A stretch of 43,523 bases of DNA, taken from IMG/VR virus record IMGVR_UViG_3300047548_000395, positions 1 through 43,523 of that record; one strand, given 5' to 3'. Position numbers and translations under genes: made by a program. How positions within the stretch are numbered: position 1 is the first letter of the stretch; each line of letters opens with the position of its first letter. Below, piece by piece: positions 13,857 through 22,632 of this stretch. This DNA comes from a virus. Below the pieces are notes generated by a model, which saw only the letters and a program-made list of their open reading frames with translations, was not told the DNA's origin and did no database searches.

Positions 13857-14308
13857 CTAAAATTATCGGTCACAGCTGCGACTACCACATCTGGAGACAC
13901 AAACGAGTCTTCATTAAATTCTGCTTGCTCCCATAACCAAAATTGTTTATCTCTGAGGTAGTCTCTAGACTTTAATAAGTTGATGTTTTCTTTGTGCCCA
14001 AAAATGTTTGGATCGCTTTGACCGAATATAGCAATTCCCCGAACACCGAGATCCCAACAAAAGTGCTGACCAAAACTATCAACACCAATCCATGTATCGC
14101 ATGATTGAATCAACTCTGCCAGTTGATCTAAAGATAGTCCCACTCTAAAATCCTCAGCAAGCTTTGGTTCTCCAGCAGTTCCGACTTGAATTACAGTATG
14201 ACCTAGTTCAGTAAGTTTGGAGATAACTTCAGGCCACCATGGATAATTCTTTGGATGCTGCTTTTCTTCCCGCATTGTTTTAGCAAATGGGAAAATTACA
14301 ATGTTCAT
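13853..14308 (-). CDS. GT9/heptosyltransferase-like protein, half length
   Basis: The 151-aa product corresponds to the C-terminal nucleotide-sugar-binding half of ADP-heptose:LPS heptosyltransferase-like (GT9) proteins. Evidence is a P-side strand MNIVIFPFAKTMREE, a Rossmann-type segment with GHTVIQVGTAGEP, and the hallmark DTWIGVDSFGQHFCWDLG followed by VRGIAIFGQSDPNIFGH. Full-length family members have about 350 aa, so the acceptor-binding N-terminal domain is missing. It may work with the 323-aa upstream protein, which carries an extra C-terminal domain. Translation is coupled to that gene by a 4-nt overlap. It is the last gene of the island. Confidence 0.75.
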   Translation of the reverse strand: MNIVIFPFAKTMREEKQHPKNYPWWPEVISKLTELGHTVIQVGTAGEPKLAEDFRVGLSLDQLAELIQSCDTWIGVDSFGQHFCWDLGVRGIAIFGQSDPNIFGHKENINLLKSRDYLRDKQFWLWEQAEFNEDSFVSPDVVVAAVTDNFS

Positions 14309-15276
14309 AGCCTATCTCCTACATAAAATTTTCTAAATGCGTTTTCCAAGCTGTCAGTCCATTTCCATTGATCCATTTTTCCGTATATATTGAACCCGTC
14401 TAGATTTCCAAATCGATCATAGGCTTCCTGAATACTGCGACCTGGTATAATATCGGGGTAGCAGCTGAATATCACTGGATTTTTCACATCGGGCAACACA
14501 TGTTTCATTACAATATGATCTCCCATCCCACAATCTAATACAACGATTGTATTATCTTTAAACTCCATGTAATTATGGAAAATATAATCATCCCTTCTAA
14601 ACATTTCAGCGTCTTCACTTCGGACGCCCCCAGTTTTATTCTTTAAATGCCAAGTCACCGCATCAGGAACCACATATATTTCGTAGCCGCGCTGCTTTAG
14701 TCCGTATGTAAATAGCGTTTCTTCTCTAAAAGCAGCTCTGCTTAGTGCCAAATTGTAATCATGTATACCCGCCCTATACAAAAAAGAACAGTGCAAATGA
14801 TCAACCGATCGTTTTTCTTTAATGTAATCCCACTGGATACTGGGTTCCCAGATATCTTCAATTCTCCCTGTTGAATTTTCAACAGGGGCGAATGGCGGAG
14901 TTAGTACAGAGCCACCGACCGCACCTACGGTAGGTGTGACATGGCTCCAAAGGGTCTCTAACACGTTTGGTTCCGGAATAGTATCATCATCGACTCGCCA
15001 TACCCAGTCAAACCCCCGGGTGTTTGCAACCTGATGGTTGTGATGCTGCCCTTTTCTTTTACCGAAAATCACTTCCCAGCCAATACCTTTCAAGTCTAGC
15101 ATGGAGAATAGGTACTGATAACACTGGATTTCTCTCAAATCTTTGGCATCGTCATTGTCATCAAAAATGATCAAATGATCTGGTTTCTTTGTCTGGCAGA
15201 GAACTGCCTGAATAGCCATCGGCAGTGACGTTTCATATCTCCCCCGAGTTGAGATCGAACATAAAATTTTACTCAT
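14305..15276 (-). CDS. GT2-family glycosyltransferase with an extra C-terminal domain
   Basis: The 323-aa product has a GT-A fold of family 2: KILCSISTRGRYETSLPMAI, IIFDDNDD and the metal-binding WVWRVDDDTIPEPN (about 94-107, DDD). NLALSRAAFREETLFTYGL and AVTWHLKNKTGG are typical of the acceptor side. After about residue 240, a further piece (DNTIVVLDCGMGDHIVMKHV, later KNPVIFSCYPDII) looks like the start of a GT9-type domain, and the following gene supplies the rest of such a domain. The two genes may together equal one longer bifunctional protein seen elsewhere in this island. ATGA overlaps couple it to both neighbours. Confidence 0.82.
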   Translation of the reverse strand: MSKILCSISTRGRYETSLPMAIQAVLCQTKKPDHLIIFDDNDDAKDLREIQCYQYLFSMLDLKGIGWEVIFGKRKGQHHNHQVANTRGFDWVWRVDDDTIPEPNVLETLWSHVTPTVGAVGGSVLTPPFAPVENSTGRIEDIWEPSIQWDYIKEKRSVDHLHCSFLYRAGIHDYNLALSRAAFREETLFTYGLKQRGYEIYVVPDAVTWHLKNKTGGVRSEDAEMFRRDDYIFHNYMEFKDNTIVVLDCGMGDHIVMKHVLPDVKNPVIFSCYPDIIPGRSIQEAYDRFGNLDGFNIYGKMDQWKWTDSLENAFRKFYVGDRL

Positions 15277-15890
15277 AGTTTTTTAGCAACAACAGTTAAA
15301 ATATTTTGAGGCTCTTTGCCTTGTCTTATCACATCTTCAATGTATGAATGTGTAATCACCCTATACCCCTGAGACTCGACAAATGCTGTTAGGGACTCTT
15401 TGTTAAAATGATGCAAGTGTTCGTTGGGTTTTCTGTGTTTCCAGTTAGTAAACCACTCATCGTCGTCTGGGTATTTGCAATTTGGAACTGAAATCACAAT
15501 GTAATTACAGTCTAATCGATTTAGAAAATCAATAGATTCAAAATGCTCTAAAGAATCATAAAATGTGATAATGTCATAATGACCATCAAACATCGTTTCA
15601 GATTTTACACAATTTTCAGGTAAGTGATTCCAAATTAAATCATAACCTGAGCATATGTTAAATTGTCTCTGGCAGGCTCTTAAAAAATCTCCGTTACCAA
15701 ACCCTACATCCAAAACCGTTGTTAATTTATTAATATCCGGAATCGCCCCGTTAATATATCCCAATCTTAAATAAGACAGCCAATGGGATAAATCCCGAAT
15801 CCTATTGTATTCTATTCCATAATCTTTTATAAATGGATCATGTAATTGCTGGTGTAAAACTCCATACGCATCTTTAAAATAATTATTCAT
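15273..15890 (-). CDS. SAM-dependent methyltransferase
   Basis: The 205-aa product carries a class I methyltransferase domain: motif I TTVLDVGFGNGDFLRAC (about 58-74), then HYDIITFYDSLEHFESIDFL as motif IV with the DSLEH variant common in sugar or small-molecule methyltransferases (Methyltransf_23 type). NEHLHHFNKESLTAFVESQG is the usual late block of that type. It lies between two glycosyltransferase genes with 4-nt overlaps on both sides, so a glycan or sugar-nucleotide substrate is the natural inference. Confidence 0.85.
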   Translation of the reverse strand: MNNYFKDAYGVLHQQLHDPFIKDYGIEYNRIRDLSHWLSYLRLGYINGAIPDINKLTTVLDVGFGNGDFLRACQRQFNICSGYDLIWNHLPENCVKSETMFDGHYDIITFYDSLEHFESIDFLNRLDCNYIVISVPNCKYPDDDEWFTNWKHRKPNEHLHHFNKESLTAFVESQGYRVITHSYIEDVIRQGKEPQNILTVVAKKL

Positions 15891-17938
15891 TTTGGTTTCC
15901 GTTCTCCATGATAGCCAATAATCTTATCAGTATACTTCAATTTAGTAGTTGCTAACACTGCGGAGATAAAATCAAAATCATGGGTGATTCTTGCGCCGGG
16001 AGTGTGTATCCATTTCTCTACTTGCGGTTTTGCTAGATCTACTCGAATCATAACATTTAGCGTGTCTATGCATGTAAATTTGACTTCAGTTTCCGAAATA
16101 TCCCACGGATCGGGCAAAAATACATCAAATTTATCCATATAAATTTTTCCGACCGATATCCCATGTGTGTCTTTTACAGGTTCGATATTTCGAATATGTG
16201 TTTCGAGGTAGTCTTGATTAAATGTGTTGTCGTCATCCAAGAAACACACGTATTCGTTATCAGTAGATCGGATTGCGTTTAATGCCGACATCCGCGGCAG
16301 GCCACCTAACTGCCCCTCGTGTTCAACACAGCTATAACGAATTCTAGAATCTCCTAAATGTTTGATGTAATAGTATACATCCTCATCATGCCCGTCAGCA
16401 ACCACGTGGTGAATATAATTTTGATAGGTTTGTGATCTCACAGAATCTATGGCTTTCTTAAGTTTATCAAATCTCTTGTGAGTCGCTGTGACTATGTGGA
16501 CTAATGGGTTAAACTGATTATATGTATTCGCCAATTCGGGAACATTTATTACACTATCCTCAAATTTATCAAAAGCAATATAGTTCACGTTATCATAATG
16601 GTAGCAATATCCACCTTTTATCAGCACATCGGTAACCCAGTGGCTTGGCATATAGCACTCAACGTTTCTTTTGTTAATCGCAGCGGCTAATGGCATACTT
16701 CCTGAATAAGTACAAAGAAACTTTTTACAAGAATTGATAATATCTATGTACTCAAATAGGTCCTTAGGTGTATAATCAACTCGAGTTATAACACAATTGG
16801 TATTATGTGCTAACGCAAATTTTAAATAGTCATCTTTAGGCCATTTTACGCTTTCTGAATTAAAATCTATGAAAGTTTTATCCTGCCATTCTGGTAAGAA
16901 CTTAGGCGTATAATAAATCTTAGGATATTGATTGTAAATTTCATGCCATAATGAATACTCAACTCTAGCCGTATAATTTTTGTTAGGATGGGTAATTGGA
17001 TATGTAGAATTCAACCGCTCATCGACATTTAGGGTTGGCTCATAATTTGAGTACCCCTTAATGAACGGGTTCATGTCTATTAGCTGTTTCACTTCATCAT
17101 TACGATACCCTTGCTGATTAGAAATGTAAACATCGTACCCTTTATTTGTAAATATTTCAGGAAGCGTAGAATGAACAAGATTATCTCCAAGACCGGGATA
17201 TGTATGTTTTAAAATAATTTTATTTTTAAGAGGAGTTCTAGTTTTACTGTGTAAAAGTCTATAATTGTTTTTGGAATCCTCTTCCAAATCAATAGTCACT
17301 AGTGTTTTATCGTGTGCTGTGCCTTCTCCCACATGCCAAATTGGAAAATCGTTCACATAATGTGTTCCGCTTTCAGATAATGTCGATATTGATGTTACGT
17401 TCTTTAACTTGTATTCTGCGTATTCAGTTCGATAGCAGAATTCAACGTCTTCTTGTCCGCCAGTTTTGAAATCTTCATCCAAAAGACCTAACTCATCAAA
17501 TAGTGATCTGCGAATCATTACACAGAAAAATATAAGGAAAGTACGTTCAGTAATCGGAGAATGCTGACTTAGAACACCAGTGATTCCCATTTTGGGATCT
17601 TCAAACGGCGCAACTAGTCTTTCTAGCCATGAGTTCATCGGTTGATCTAAGATCACAGTATCATTGTTTAACAAAACAATAAACTCACCACTAGCAAGTT
17701 CAATGCCGCGATTAGTTGATCTAGCAAACCCCAAAGGCTCGTCAGACCAAGCAACTTTAACATTATTGTGTACTCTTTGCAAATCTCGAAGGTACTGTGC
17801 TGTATTATCTGTGCAGCCATTTGCAGAAACTACAACTTCAAATTCTCCAGGATTTGAGAATTTATATATAGATTCAATACACGGTTTTAAAAAATCATCA
17901 CAATGATTATAAGTGGGGATTACTATACTGTATTTCAT
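15887..17938 (-). CDS. Three-domain glycosyltransferase (GT2 - GT9-like - GT2)
   Basis: The 683-aa product joins three parts. Residues 1 to about 215 form a GT2 domain (YSIVIPTYNHCDDFLKPCIE, GFARSTNRGIELASGEFIVL, LLNNDTV). About 240-470 is a GT9-like middle part that starts IILKHTYPGLGDNLVHSTLP and has CKKFLCTYSGSMPLAAAINK near its end. About 480-683 is a second GT2 domain (HIVTATHKRFDKLKKAIDS, FLDDDNTFNQDYLETH). Such fusions can add successive sugars. The two DxD-type motifs (NND and DDD) are present. A 35-nt gap separates it from the kinase gene, and GTAAATA lies 9 nt before the ATG, but no Shine-Dalgarno is visible. Confidence 0.85.
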   Translation of the reverse strand: MKYSIVIPTYNHCDDFLKPCIESIYKFSNPGEFEVVVSANGCTDNTAQYLRDLQRVHNNVKVAWSDEPLGFARSTNRGIELASGEFIVLLNNDTVILDQPMNSWLERLVAPFEDPKMGITGVLSQHSPITERTFLIFFCVMIRRSLFDELGLLDEDFKTGGQEDVEFCYRTEYAEYKLKNVTSISTLSESGTHYVNDFPIWHVGEGTAHDKTLVTIDLEEDSKNNYRLLHSKTRTPLKNKIILKHTYPGLGDNLVHSTLPEIFTNKGYDVYISNQQGYRNDEVKQLIDMNPFIKGYSNYEPTLNVDERLNSTYPITHPNKNYTARVEYSLWHEIYNQYPKIYYTPKFLPEWQDKTFIDFNSESVKWPKDDYLKFALAHNTNCVITRVDYTPKDLFEYIDIINSCKKFLCTYSGSMPLAAAINKRNVECYMPSHWVTDVLIKGGYCYHYDNVNYIAFDKFEDSVINVPELANTYNQFNPLVHIVTATHKRFDKLKKAIDSVRSQTYQNYIHHVVADGHDEDVYYYIKHLGDSRIRYSCVEHEGQLGGLPRMSALNAIRSTDNEYVCFLDDDNTFNQDYLETHIRNIEPVKDTHGISVGKIYMDKFDVFLPDPWDISETEVKFTCIDTLNVMIRVDLAKPQVEKWIHTPGARITHDFDFISAVLATTKLKYTDKIIGYHGERKPK

Positions 17939-17973
17939 AAGTGTGTATATTTACTACGCAGATAATCTTCGAT

Positions 17974-18384
17974 TCATTTTGTTAGTGTATATTTTATGAT
18001 CTCTGACCATTTTTTTGAATCCAGTTCTGTTATACGAAGATCGTAATACTTGGGAGGATTAAAAAGAGAGTTGGTATCTTCATACCTACCTCGATCTATG
18101 GTATCCATCCATATCAAATAGTCTGGATCAAATACGGCACGCATTTCATCAATGGGAGCAACGAAATCGCATATCACATACTGTTGAGTAGATTTATCAG
18201 CAAGCTCGCGCATTCTGTAGCTCTGTCTTAATCGGCCTTCAACAGAGAAATCCCAATCATTGTACATGCTTCGGACTTCATCTGCGTTGAACCATTCAAC
18301 ATGTGGAAAGAGTAGTATTGCTAATTCACTTGCAAGGGTTGTTTTTCCAGACCCAGGCAATCCCATGATTAAAATTCGTGTCAT
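17974..18384 (-). CDS. APS-kinase-like P-loop kinase
   Basis: The 136-aa product begins MTRILIMGLPGSGKTTLASE with Walker A GLPGSGKT (8-15). EWFNADEVRSMYNDWDFSVE followed by GRLRQSYRM parallels the DGDxVRxxxNxxLGFSxExRxxNxRR block of adenylylsulfate kinases, and CDFVAPIDEMRAVFDPDYLI parallels their aFISPyrxxR strand. It is shorter than standard APS kinase (about 180-200 aa), lacking part of the lid. If it makes PAPS, it would feed the two sulfotransferases in the same island; other small-molecule kinases remain possible. Start overlaps the carbamoyltransferase stop by 4 nt. Confidence 0.7.
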   Translation of the reverse strand: MTRILIMGLPGSGKTTLASELAILLFPHVEWFNADEVRSMYNDWDFSVEGRLRQSYRMRELADKSTQQYVICDFVAPIDEMRAVFDPDYLIWMDTIDRGRYEDTNSLFNPPKYYDLRITELDSKKWSEIIKYTLTK

Positions 18385-20075
18385 ACAGTTTTCCTAATTA
18401 ATTTTCCAACATCTGGCAAATACAAATAGTGTATATCACTTCTAATAAGTGTAGATACTGCGTCAAAAATTGTTTCCACTAAGGGCTCGCCTGCTAGATT
18501 AAAACTGGTATTAAACAGAATAGGCACACCCGTTTTTGTATAGAACGCTGATATCAGATCGTAGTAGTGTTTATTGTCTGAAGAACTAACTGTTTGAATT
18601 CTACAAGTCCCATCAATATGCGTGATTGCGGGTATATGATGAATCTTCTCAGAACGGACGTCAACTGCGTACATCATGTACGGGCTTTTTTCTAGTCCAG
18701 CTAAATCAAACCAATCATGCGAGTGTTCCTCAAGTACTGATCCGGCAAAAGGTCTAAACCATTCTCGATGTTTCACTTGATTAACAAAATCTTTACCGTC
18801 CGATCTCCTCGGATCAAATAGTATGCTACGATTGCCCAATGCTCGAGGGCCAGCTTCCGAAAGACCTTGGAACAGAGAAACTATTGCGCCATCGACTAAT
18901 AATGATGCGACCTGATCATGCGTTGAATCAATAATTTCAATATTTTCAACGGTATTCTCAATATATGTTAAGTGAGAATAATCTGGTGTTGTGCCAAGAT
19001 AGGCAGTTGTCAATGGGTGCGGAATTTCATCGTTTGAATGAACATGCCACGCAAGTTTTGCCAACCCAATTGCAGTCCCGCCATCGTGGCTCACGGGGTC
19101 TATGTAGAACTGTATTCCTGGAAAATGTTTTGCGAGCTTGAAGTTTGCTACACAATTTAGACCAAACCCCCCGGATATAACTACATTAGTCTCACCGCTT
19201 ATCTCAATGGCTCTCTTGACTAAGTCGATTAGTTGAGACTCAGCCTCTCTCTGCACACTAAACGCAATATTCTTCTCAACAGAAGTAATTGCCGATGGAT
19301 CCGTATGCCATACAGTTGCGGAGGACTCTCGCTTCAAATAAGAAAACCTATCGGAATCGATGAATGCACCTGCCGGATAATGTGGTTTTAGGAAATTTTT
19401 ATTCCCCTTGCCTTCAATGAAGAACTTGGGAATATTCGGATCGTTCTCGCCATACGGCGATAATCCCATAGTCTTTCCAGCCTCAATAAATCCAAAACCC
19501 AAATAATCGCTGACTGCTTCGTATGCCTTAGTGAGGGTTACTGAATCGTCATATTCGTGTACGCCGTCTGTATAGTAAGAACTCGAACTACCCGAATATC
19601 GTTTATAAAGTGTCTCGAATGCGTTTGGATAAGAGCATTTGTAAATAGACTCAGTTTCAAATCCGCCTACTTCAATTTCCCCAACAGACTTTTTTACATA
19701 AGATCCTGCTCCGTCGATGACGACTGCTACAGCGGTATCGAAACCAGATCCATAAAACGCACTTGCCGCATGTCCCAAATGGTGGACATGTCCCATTTTT
19801 GTAACTTTAATTTGTGGGTTGAATTTCCTTGCTAACGCACTGTATGGATCTTCTAGTGTCCATGGCAACACTGGCAACTCGTTACTAGTTCCACCGATCA
19901 CTAGTTCATCAATGTTAAAATTAAGTAAGACCTGAAGCATTCCCCGAAACGGATTCCCATCATACTTGAGTCTGCTAAGTCGCTCTTCCTCAATGTAGAA
20001 TTTTAATTCCCCGTCAACAGTTAGAGCAACTGAACCATTATGCCCAGGGTTTATTGCCATTACTGAATAAGACAT
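18381..20075 (-). CDS. Carbamoyltransferase (NodU/CmcH/TobZ family)
   Basis: The 564-aa product has both domains of the family. The N-terminal Kae1-like domain (about 1-340) shows INPGHNGSVAL, the metal-site histidines in MGHVHHLGHAASAFYGSGF and VVISGGFGLNCVANFKL. The C-terminal YrdC-like domain (about 365-564) shows VSLFQGLSEAGPRALGNRSI, EWFRPFAGSVLEE and the closing TGVPILFNTSFNLAGEPLV. These enzymes transfer carbamoyl from carbamoyl phosphate to a hydroxyl, usually on a sugar or antibiotic. Length is normal and key residues look intact. GGAAGG precedes ATG, which shares 1 nt with the upstream stop. Confidence 0.92.
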   Translation of the reverse strand: MSYSVMAINPGHNGSVALTVDGELKFYIEEERLSRLKYDGNPFRGMLQVLLNFNIDELVIGGTSNELPVLPWTLEDPYSALARKFNPQIKVTKMGHVHHLGHAASAFYGSGFDTAVAVVIDGAGSYVKKSVGEIEVGGFETESIYKCSYPNAFETLYKRYSGSSSSYYTDGVHEYDDSVTLTKAYEAVSDYLGFGFIEAGKTMGLSPYGENDPNIPKFFIEGKGNKNFLKPHYPAGAFIDSDRFSYLKRESSATVWHTDPSAITSVEKNIAFSVQREAESQLIDLVKRAIEISGETNVVISGGFGLNCVANFKLAKHFPGIQFYIDPVSHDGGTAIGLAKLAWHVHSNDEIPHPLTTAYLGTTPDYSHLTYIENTVENIEIIDSTHDQVASLLVDGAIVSLFQGLSEAGPRALGNRSILFDPRRSDGKDFVNQVKHREWFRPFAGSVLEEHSHDWFDLAGLEKSPYMMYAVDVRSEKIHHIPAITHIDGTCRIQTVSSSDNKHYYDLISAFYTKTGVPILFNTSFNLAGEPLVETIFDAVSTLIRSDIHYLYLPDVGKLIRKTV

Positions 20076-21004
20076 TATTTTACCTTCCTATCAATATCAG
20101 CAACAATTTTATTGTACAATTCGTTTAGCTCTTGATTTGTAAATTTCATGGTACCTTCATTTAGTCGATTCGATAGTGTCACATCTAATCCAGCAATCCT
20201 AATTGGGCTGTATTTTTTATGTTTGCCGTTTTCTAATATTTGAAAATATCCTGGATATGAAGTGTTCACTGCGTAAGTAGATCCTAGAATCACAGTCCCA
20301 GGAGTGCCAACCGCTCGAGCAATGTGTTGACCTACACTATCGCACCCTATAAAGTAGTCAGCCTCGGCAATTAGAGCAGCCCATTGTCTAAGATCGCAGG
20401 TATATTTTGCCGCCCATGTGTCCTGTTCAAGTTGAAACTCAGGTTCACCAAAAAATATCATGTTGTATTTGTTCGATAGTCGCTTTACTAACTCCAAGTA
20501 ATCATGTTGACTAAGGCTGCGACTTTCGTCATCAACAATACGATCCCTGTCCTTCTTTGCGCCTCTGCCAAACGGCTGAATTACCACAGTCTTTAGCTTT
20601 TTCTGTATGCCTTTTAGATCAAAAATAGTATTCGACGCAATTAGTTGTTCAGATTTATTGAATACTAGCTGCGGGTATTGTAAATCGCTATGATCAGTAG
20701 TCTCATTAATTTCACGATCAAACGCTTGACTTAAACTGATTTCTTGCCTAAAGTACGCCGGATTCCTATACGGTTCTGGAGTTATCACACGTTCGGCGTG
20801 CCTGACTATGTTATCAAACACACCCTTGTTGTCTATGCTATACGTGCGATCTTGTAATTCGGGAATCCCCCAATACAGAGAATCCCATGCGGCAACTAGC
20901 ACTGCCCAATCATCGCCCGGATGTGTTTTTGCGTATTTTAACAAAGCAGGCATTGCACACAATGCTCGGCCTGCACCCCCATCAATCCAAAATATTGTTT
21001 TCAT
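20075..21004 (-). CDS. GT9-like glycosyltransferase (heptosyltransferase fold)
   Basis: The 309-aa product starts MKTIFWIDGGAGRALCAMPA, a variant of the GDxxxxxPAL loop of the heptosyltransferase family. The second Rossmann domain has TVVIQPFGRG and the hallmark YFIGCDSVGQHIARAVGTPG followed by TVILGS. The donor and acceptor are unknown. An in-frame TTG start at 21013 is possible, but ATG 21004 is better spaced from ATAAAG and from the sigma70 promoter immediately upstream. Its stop and the carbamoyltransferase start share 1 nt. Confidence 0.82.
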   Translation of the reverse strand: MKTIFWIDGGAGRALCAMPALLKYAKTHPGDDWAVLVAAWDSLYWGIPELQDRTYSIDNKGVFDNIVRHAERVITPEPYRNPAYFRQEISLSQAFDREINETTDHSDLQYPQLVFNKSEQLIASNTIFDLKGIQKKLKTVVIQPFGRGAKKDRDRIVDDESRSLSQHDYLELVKRLSNKYNMIFFGEPEFQLEQDTWAAKYTCDLRQWAALIAEADYFIGCDSVGQHIARAVGTPGTVILGSTYAVNTSYPGYFQILENGKHKKYSPIRIAGLDVTLSNRLNEGTMKFTNQELNELYNKIVADIDRKVK

Positions 21005-21023
21005 TATTGTCAAACTTTATGTT

Positions 21024-21052
21024 ACTATATAGTATTCAACACTGATTGTCAA
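21024..21052 (-). promoter_or_regulatory. Sigma70-type promoter inside the glycan island
   Basis: The minus strand has TTGACA (21052-21047), a 17-nt spacer and TATAGT (21029-21024) in the 48-bp gap between a sulfotransferase gene and the GT9-like gene. It should drive the distal half of the island independently of the promoter at 26205-26233. Confidence 0.8.
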
Positions 21053-21841
21053 TTATTGATATTGCTTTTCTAGTTCAACAAATCTATAATACAGCTCATC
21101 GCCCAGCACTTCGTGAGCAGATTTTGAAGTTTTAGCTAGCGACGACCTAATTGAGTGCATGTTAGAAATACCCCAAGCAGCCGCGTCATCGTCAACTGTG
21201 TCGCTAGAGATGTTGTTAAAGTCGTAATCCCACTCGGGGAGATTTAAAAACTGTTCGATTTTTGTCAGTTGCTCGAGTGGATTAGTAATCAGCTCATCGT
21301 AGTCAATTAACAGCAGACGATCAGCAGCATCCTGTTTAAGTTGCCGCAGCCCTTCCATACAATCCTGTACCATGTTAAACCACATCTCGGCCATAATGTT
21401 TTCGTCAGTCGGCTCGAATCCTCTGCTACGAATTACACGGCTAATGTGATTTGGGTGCTGCTTAATTAGCGTAAGCCAAGATGCCATTATGCTAGGTAAG
21501 TCTCGAACTGTTGCGATAACTGGGATGTCTTTACCAAATAAGATCGAGGAGGCAGGCATGTTTTTGCCCCAGCCTCGATTTTTGTCTATAATAATGCTTT
21601 CCGGTCTATGCGCCCACATGGCATTAATCATTTCCCTAGTTATGTTTGTTAGTTGATCGGGAACTGGATTTGCTTTAACTGTTTGTAGACCGTGCCAAAT
21701 GTTTTGATTCTCAATTAGCTGATCCAGCATGGGGCTAGTGGGCGTTACATATACAGCAGGATTTTGATTTAGAATTGCTGCTAACACAGTTGAGCCAGAT
21801 CGAGGCAGGCCCGACAAAAAGTAGTAGGTTTTCTTAATCAT
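21053..21841 (-). CDS. Sulfotransferase, copy 2
   Basis: The 262-aa product has a PAPS-dependent sulfotransferase fold. TYYFLSGLPRSGSTVLAAIL is the 5'-phosphosulfate loop (PRSGST), and IPVIATVRDLPSIMASWL is the 3'-phosphate-binding segment (Arg...Ser). LLLIDYDELITNPLEQLTKI with LPEWDYDF follows, as in small bacterial sulfotransferases. The preferred start is ATG 21841, overlapping the stop of copy 1 by ATGA; an in-frame TTG exists at 21847. It is clearly a diverged duplicate of its upstream neighbour. Confidence 0.87.
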   Translation of the reverse strand: MIKKTYYFLSGLPRSGSTVLAAILNQNPAVYVTPTSPMLDQLIENQNIWHGLQTVKANPVPDQLTNITREMINAMWAHRPESIIIDKNRGWGKNMPASSILFGKDIPVIATVRDLPSIMASWLTLIKQHPNHISRVIRSRGFEPTDENIMAEMWFNMVQDCMEGLRQLKQDAADRLLLIDYDELITNPLEQLTKIEQFLNLPEWDYDFNNISSDTVDDDAAAWGISNMHSIRSSLAKTSKSAHEVLGDELYYRFVELEKQYQ

Positions 21842-22632
21842 TTCCAAAACTCCAACCCCATGTTTGCGTATTTTTCATATATCTGATCACCTAACACTTC
21901 TCGAGGACTGAGGGCAGTTTTGGCCAGTTTAGGGCGAATTGTGTGTAAATTTTCCAACCCCCATGCTAGCAAGTCATCGTCGCTGTGTGGGTTATCAATG
22001 TGGTCATAGTCGTGCTCGTAGTAGGGCAACTCCAAAAAGTTGTAAACACTGCGAATTACTGACTCTCGGTTGGCAATTAAATTGTCGTAGTCTACTAGAT
22101 GTAGTACGCTTCTGTCTCGCTCCCACGCTGTTTTAAAACTGTCCCACGGATCTTGAACAAAATCGTGCCAAAGCACATCTACTCGATTAGCATCGTTTAC
22201 AGGAATATTTCGTTCAATTAATATGCGATCAATGTAGGTAACACGCTGTTTCGATTCGCGCAGTAGACGCATAAAGGAAGCTAGGACACTGGGAATGTCT
22301 CGAACAGTTACTAGAAGTTTAGGTTCAATTCCAAAAATAGCTCGAATTGTTTGCGTGTTTCTACCCCAAGCACGATGTTTGTCTATAATATGTGTTTGAG
22401 GAACATGCTCCCAGCAGCCACTAATAATTGCTTGAGAAATAGCAGGTAGTTGTTCTTGAATGGGATTAGCAATTACGCTAGGCAACTTGCGCCAAGCTTG
22501 CTCGTTTAGATAAAGCAAATCCAACATAGGACTTGTGGGTGTTGTGTACAGCTCGGGATTTTGATTTAGAATAGATGCTAGCACAGTCGATCCCGACCGG
22601 GGTATGCCTGCTAAAAAATAATACTGCTTCAT
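21838..22632 (-). CDS. Sulfotransferase, copy 1
   Basis: The 264-aa product parallels copy 2 along its whole length: YYFLAGIPRSGSTVLASILN as the PAPS loop, LLVTVRDIPSVLASFMRLL as the 3'-phosphate site, LHLVDYDNLIANRESVIRSV and the end block LKTALSPREVLGD-like KLAKTALSPREVLGDQIYEK (shared with KTSKSAHEVLGD in copy 2). Conservation of the whole layout indicates tandem duplication. Different acceptors, or two positions on one glycan, are possible. ATG shares 1 nt with the upstream stop. Confidence 0.87.
   Translation of the reverse strand: MKQYYFLAGIPRSGSTVLASILNQNPELYTTPTSPMLDLLYLNEQAWRKLPSVIANPIQEQLPAISQAIISGCWEHVPQTHIIDKHRAWGRNTQTIRAIFGIEPKLLVTVRDIPSVLASFMRLLRESKQRVTYIDRILIERNIPVNDANRVDVLWHDFVQDPWDSFKTAWERDRSVLHLVDYDNLIANRESVIRSVYNFLELPYYEHDYDHIDNPHSDDDLLAWGLENLHTIRPKLAKTALSPREVLGDQIYEKYANMGLEFWK

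Noticed and set aside
17939-17973. GTAAATA before the three-domain glycosyltransferase as a late promoter
   Set aside because: It is an imperfect match, the spacing is 9 nt, and the gene lies inside an operon with sigma70 promoters. Kept only as a remark in the gene entry.
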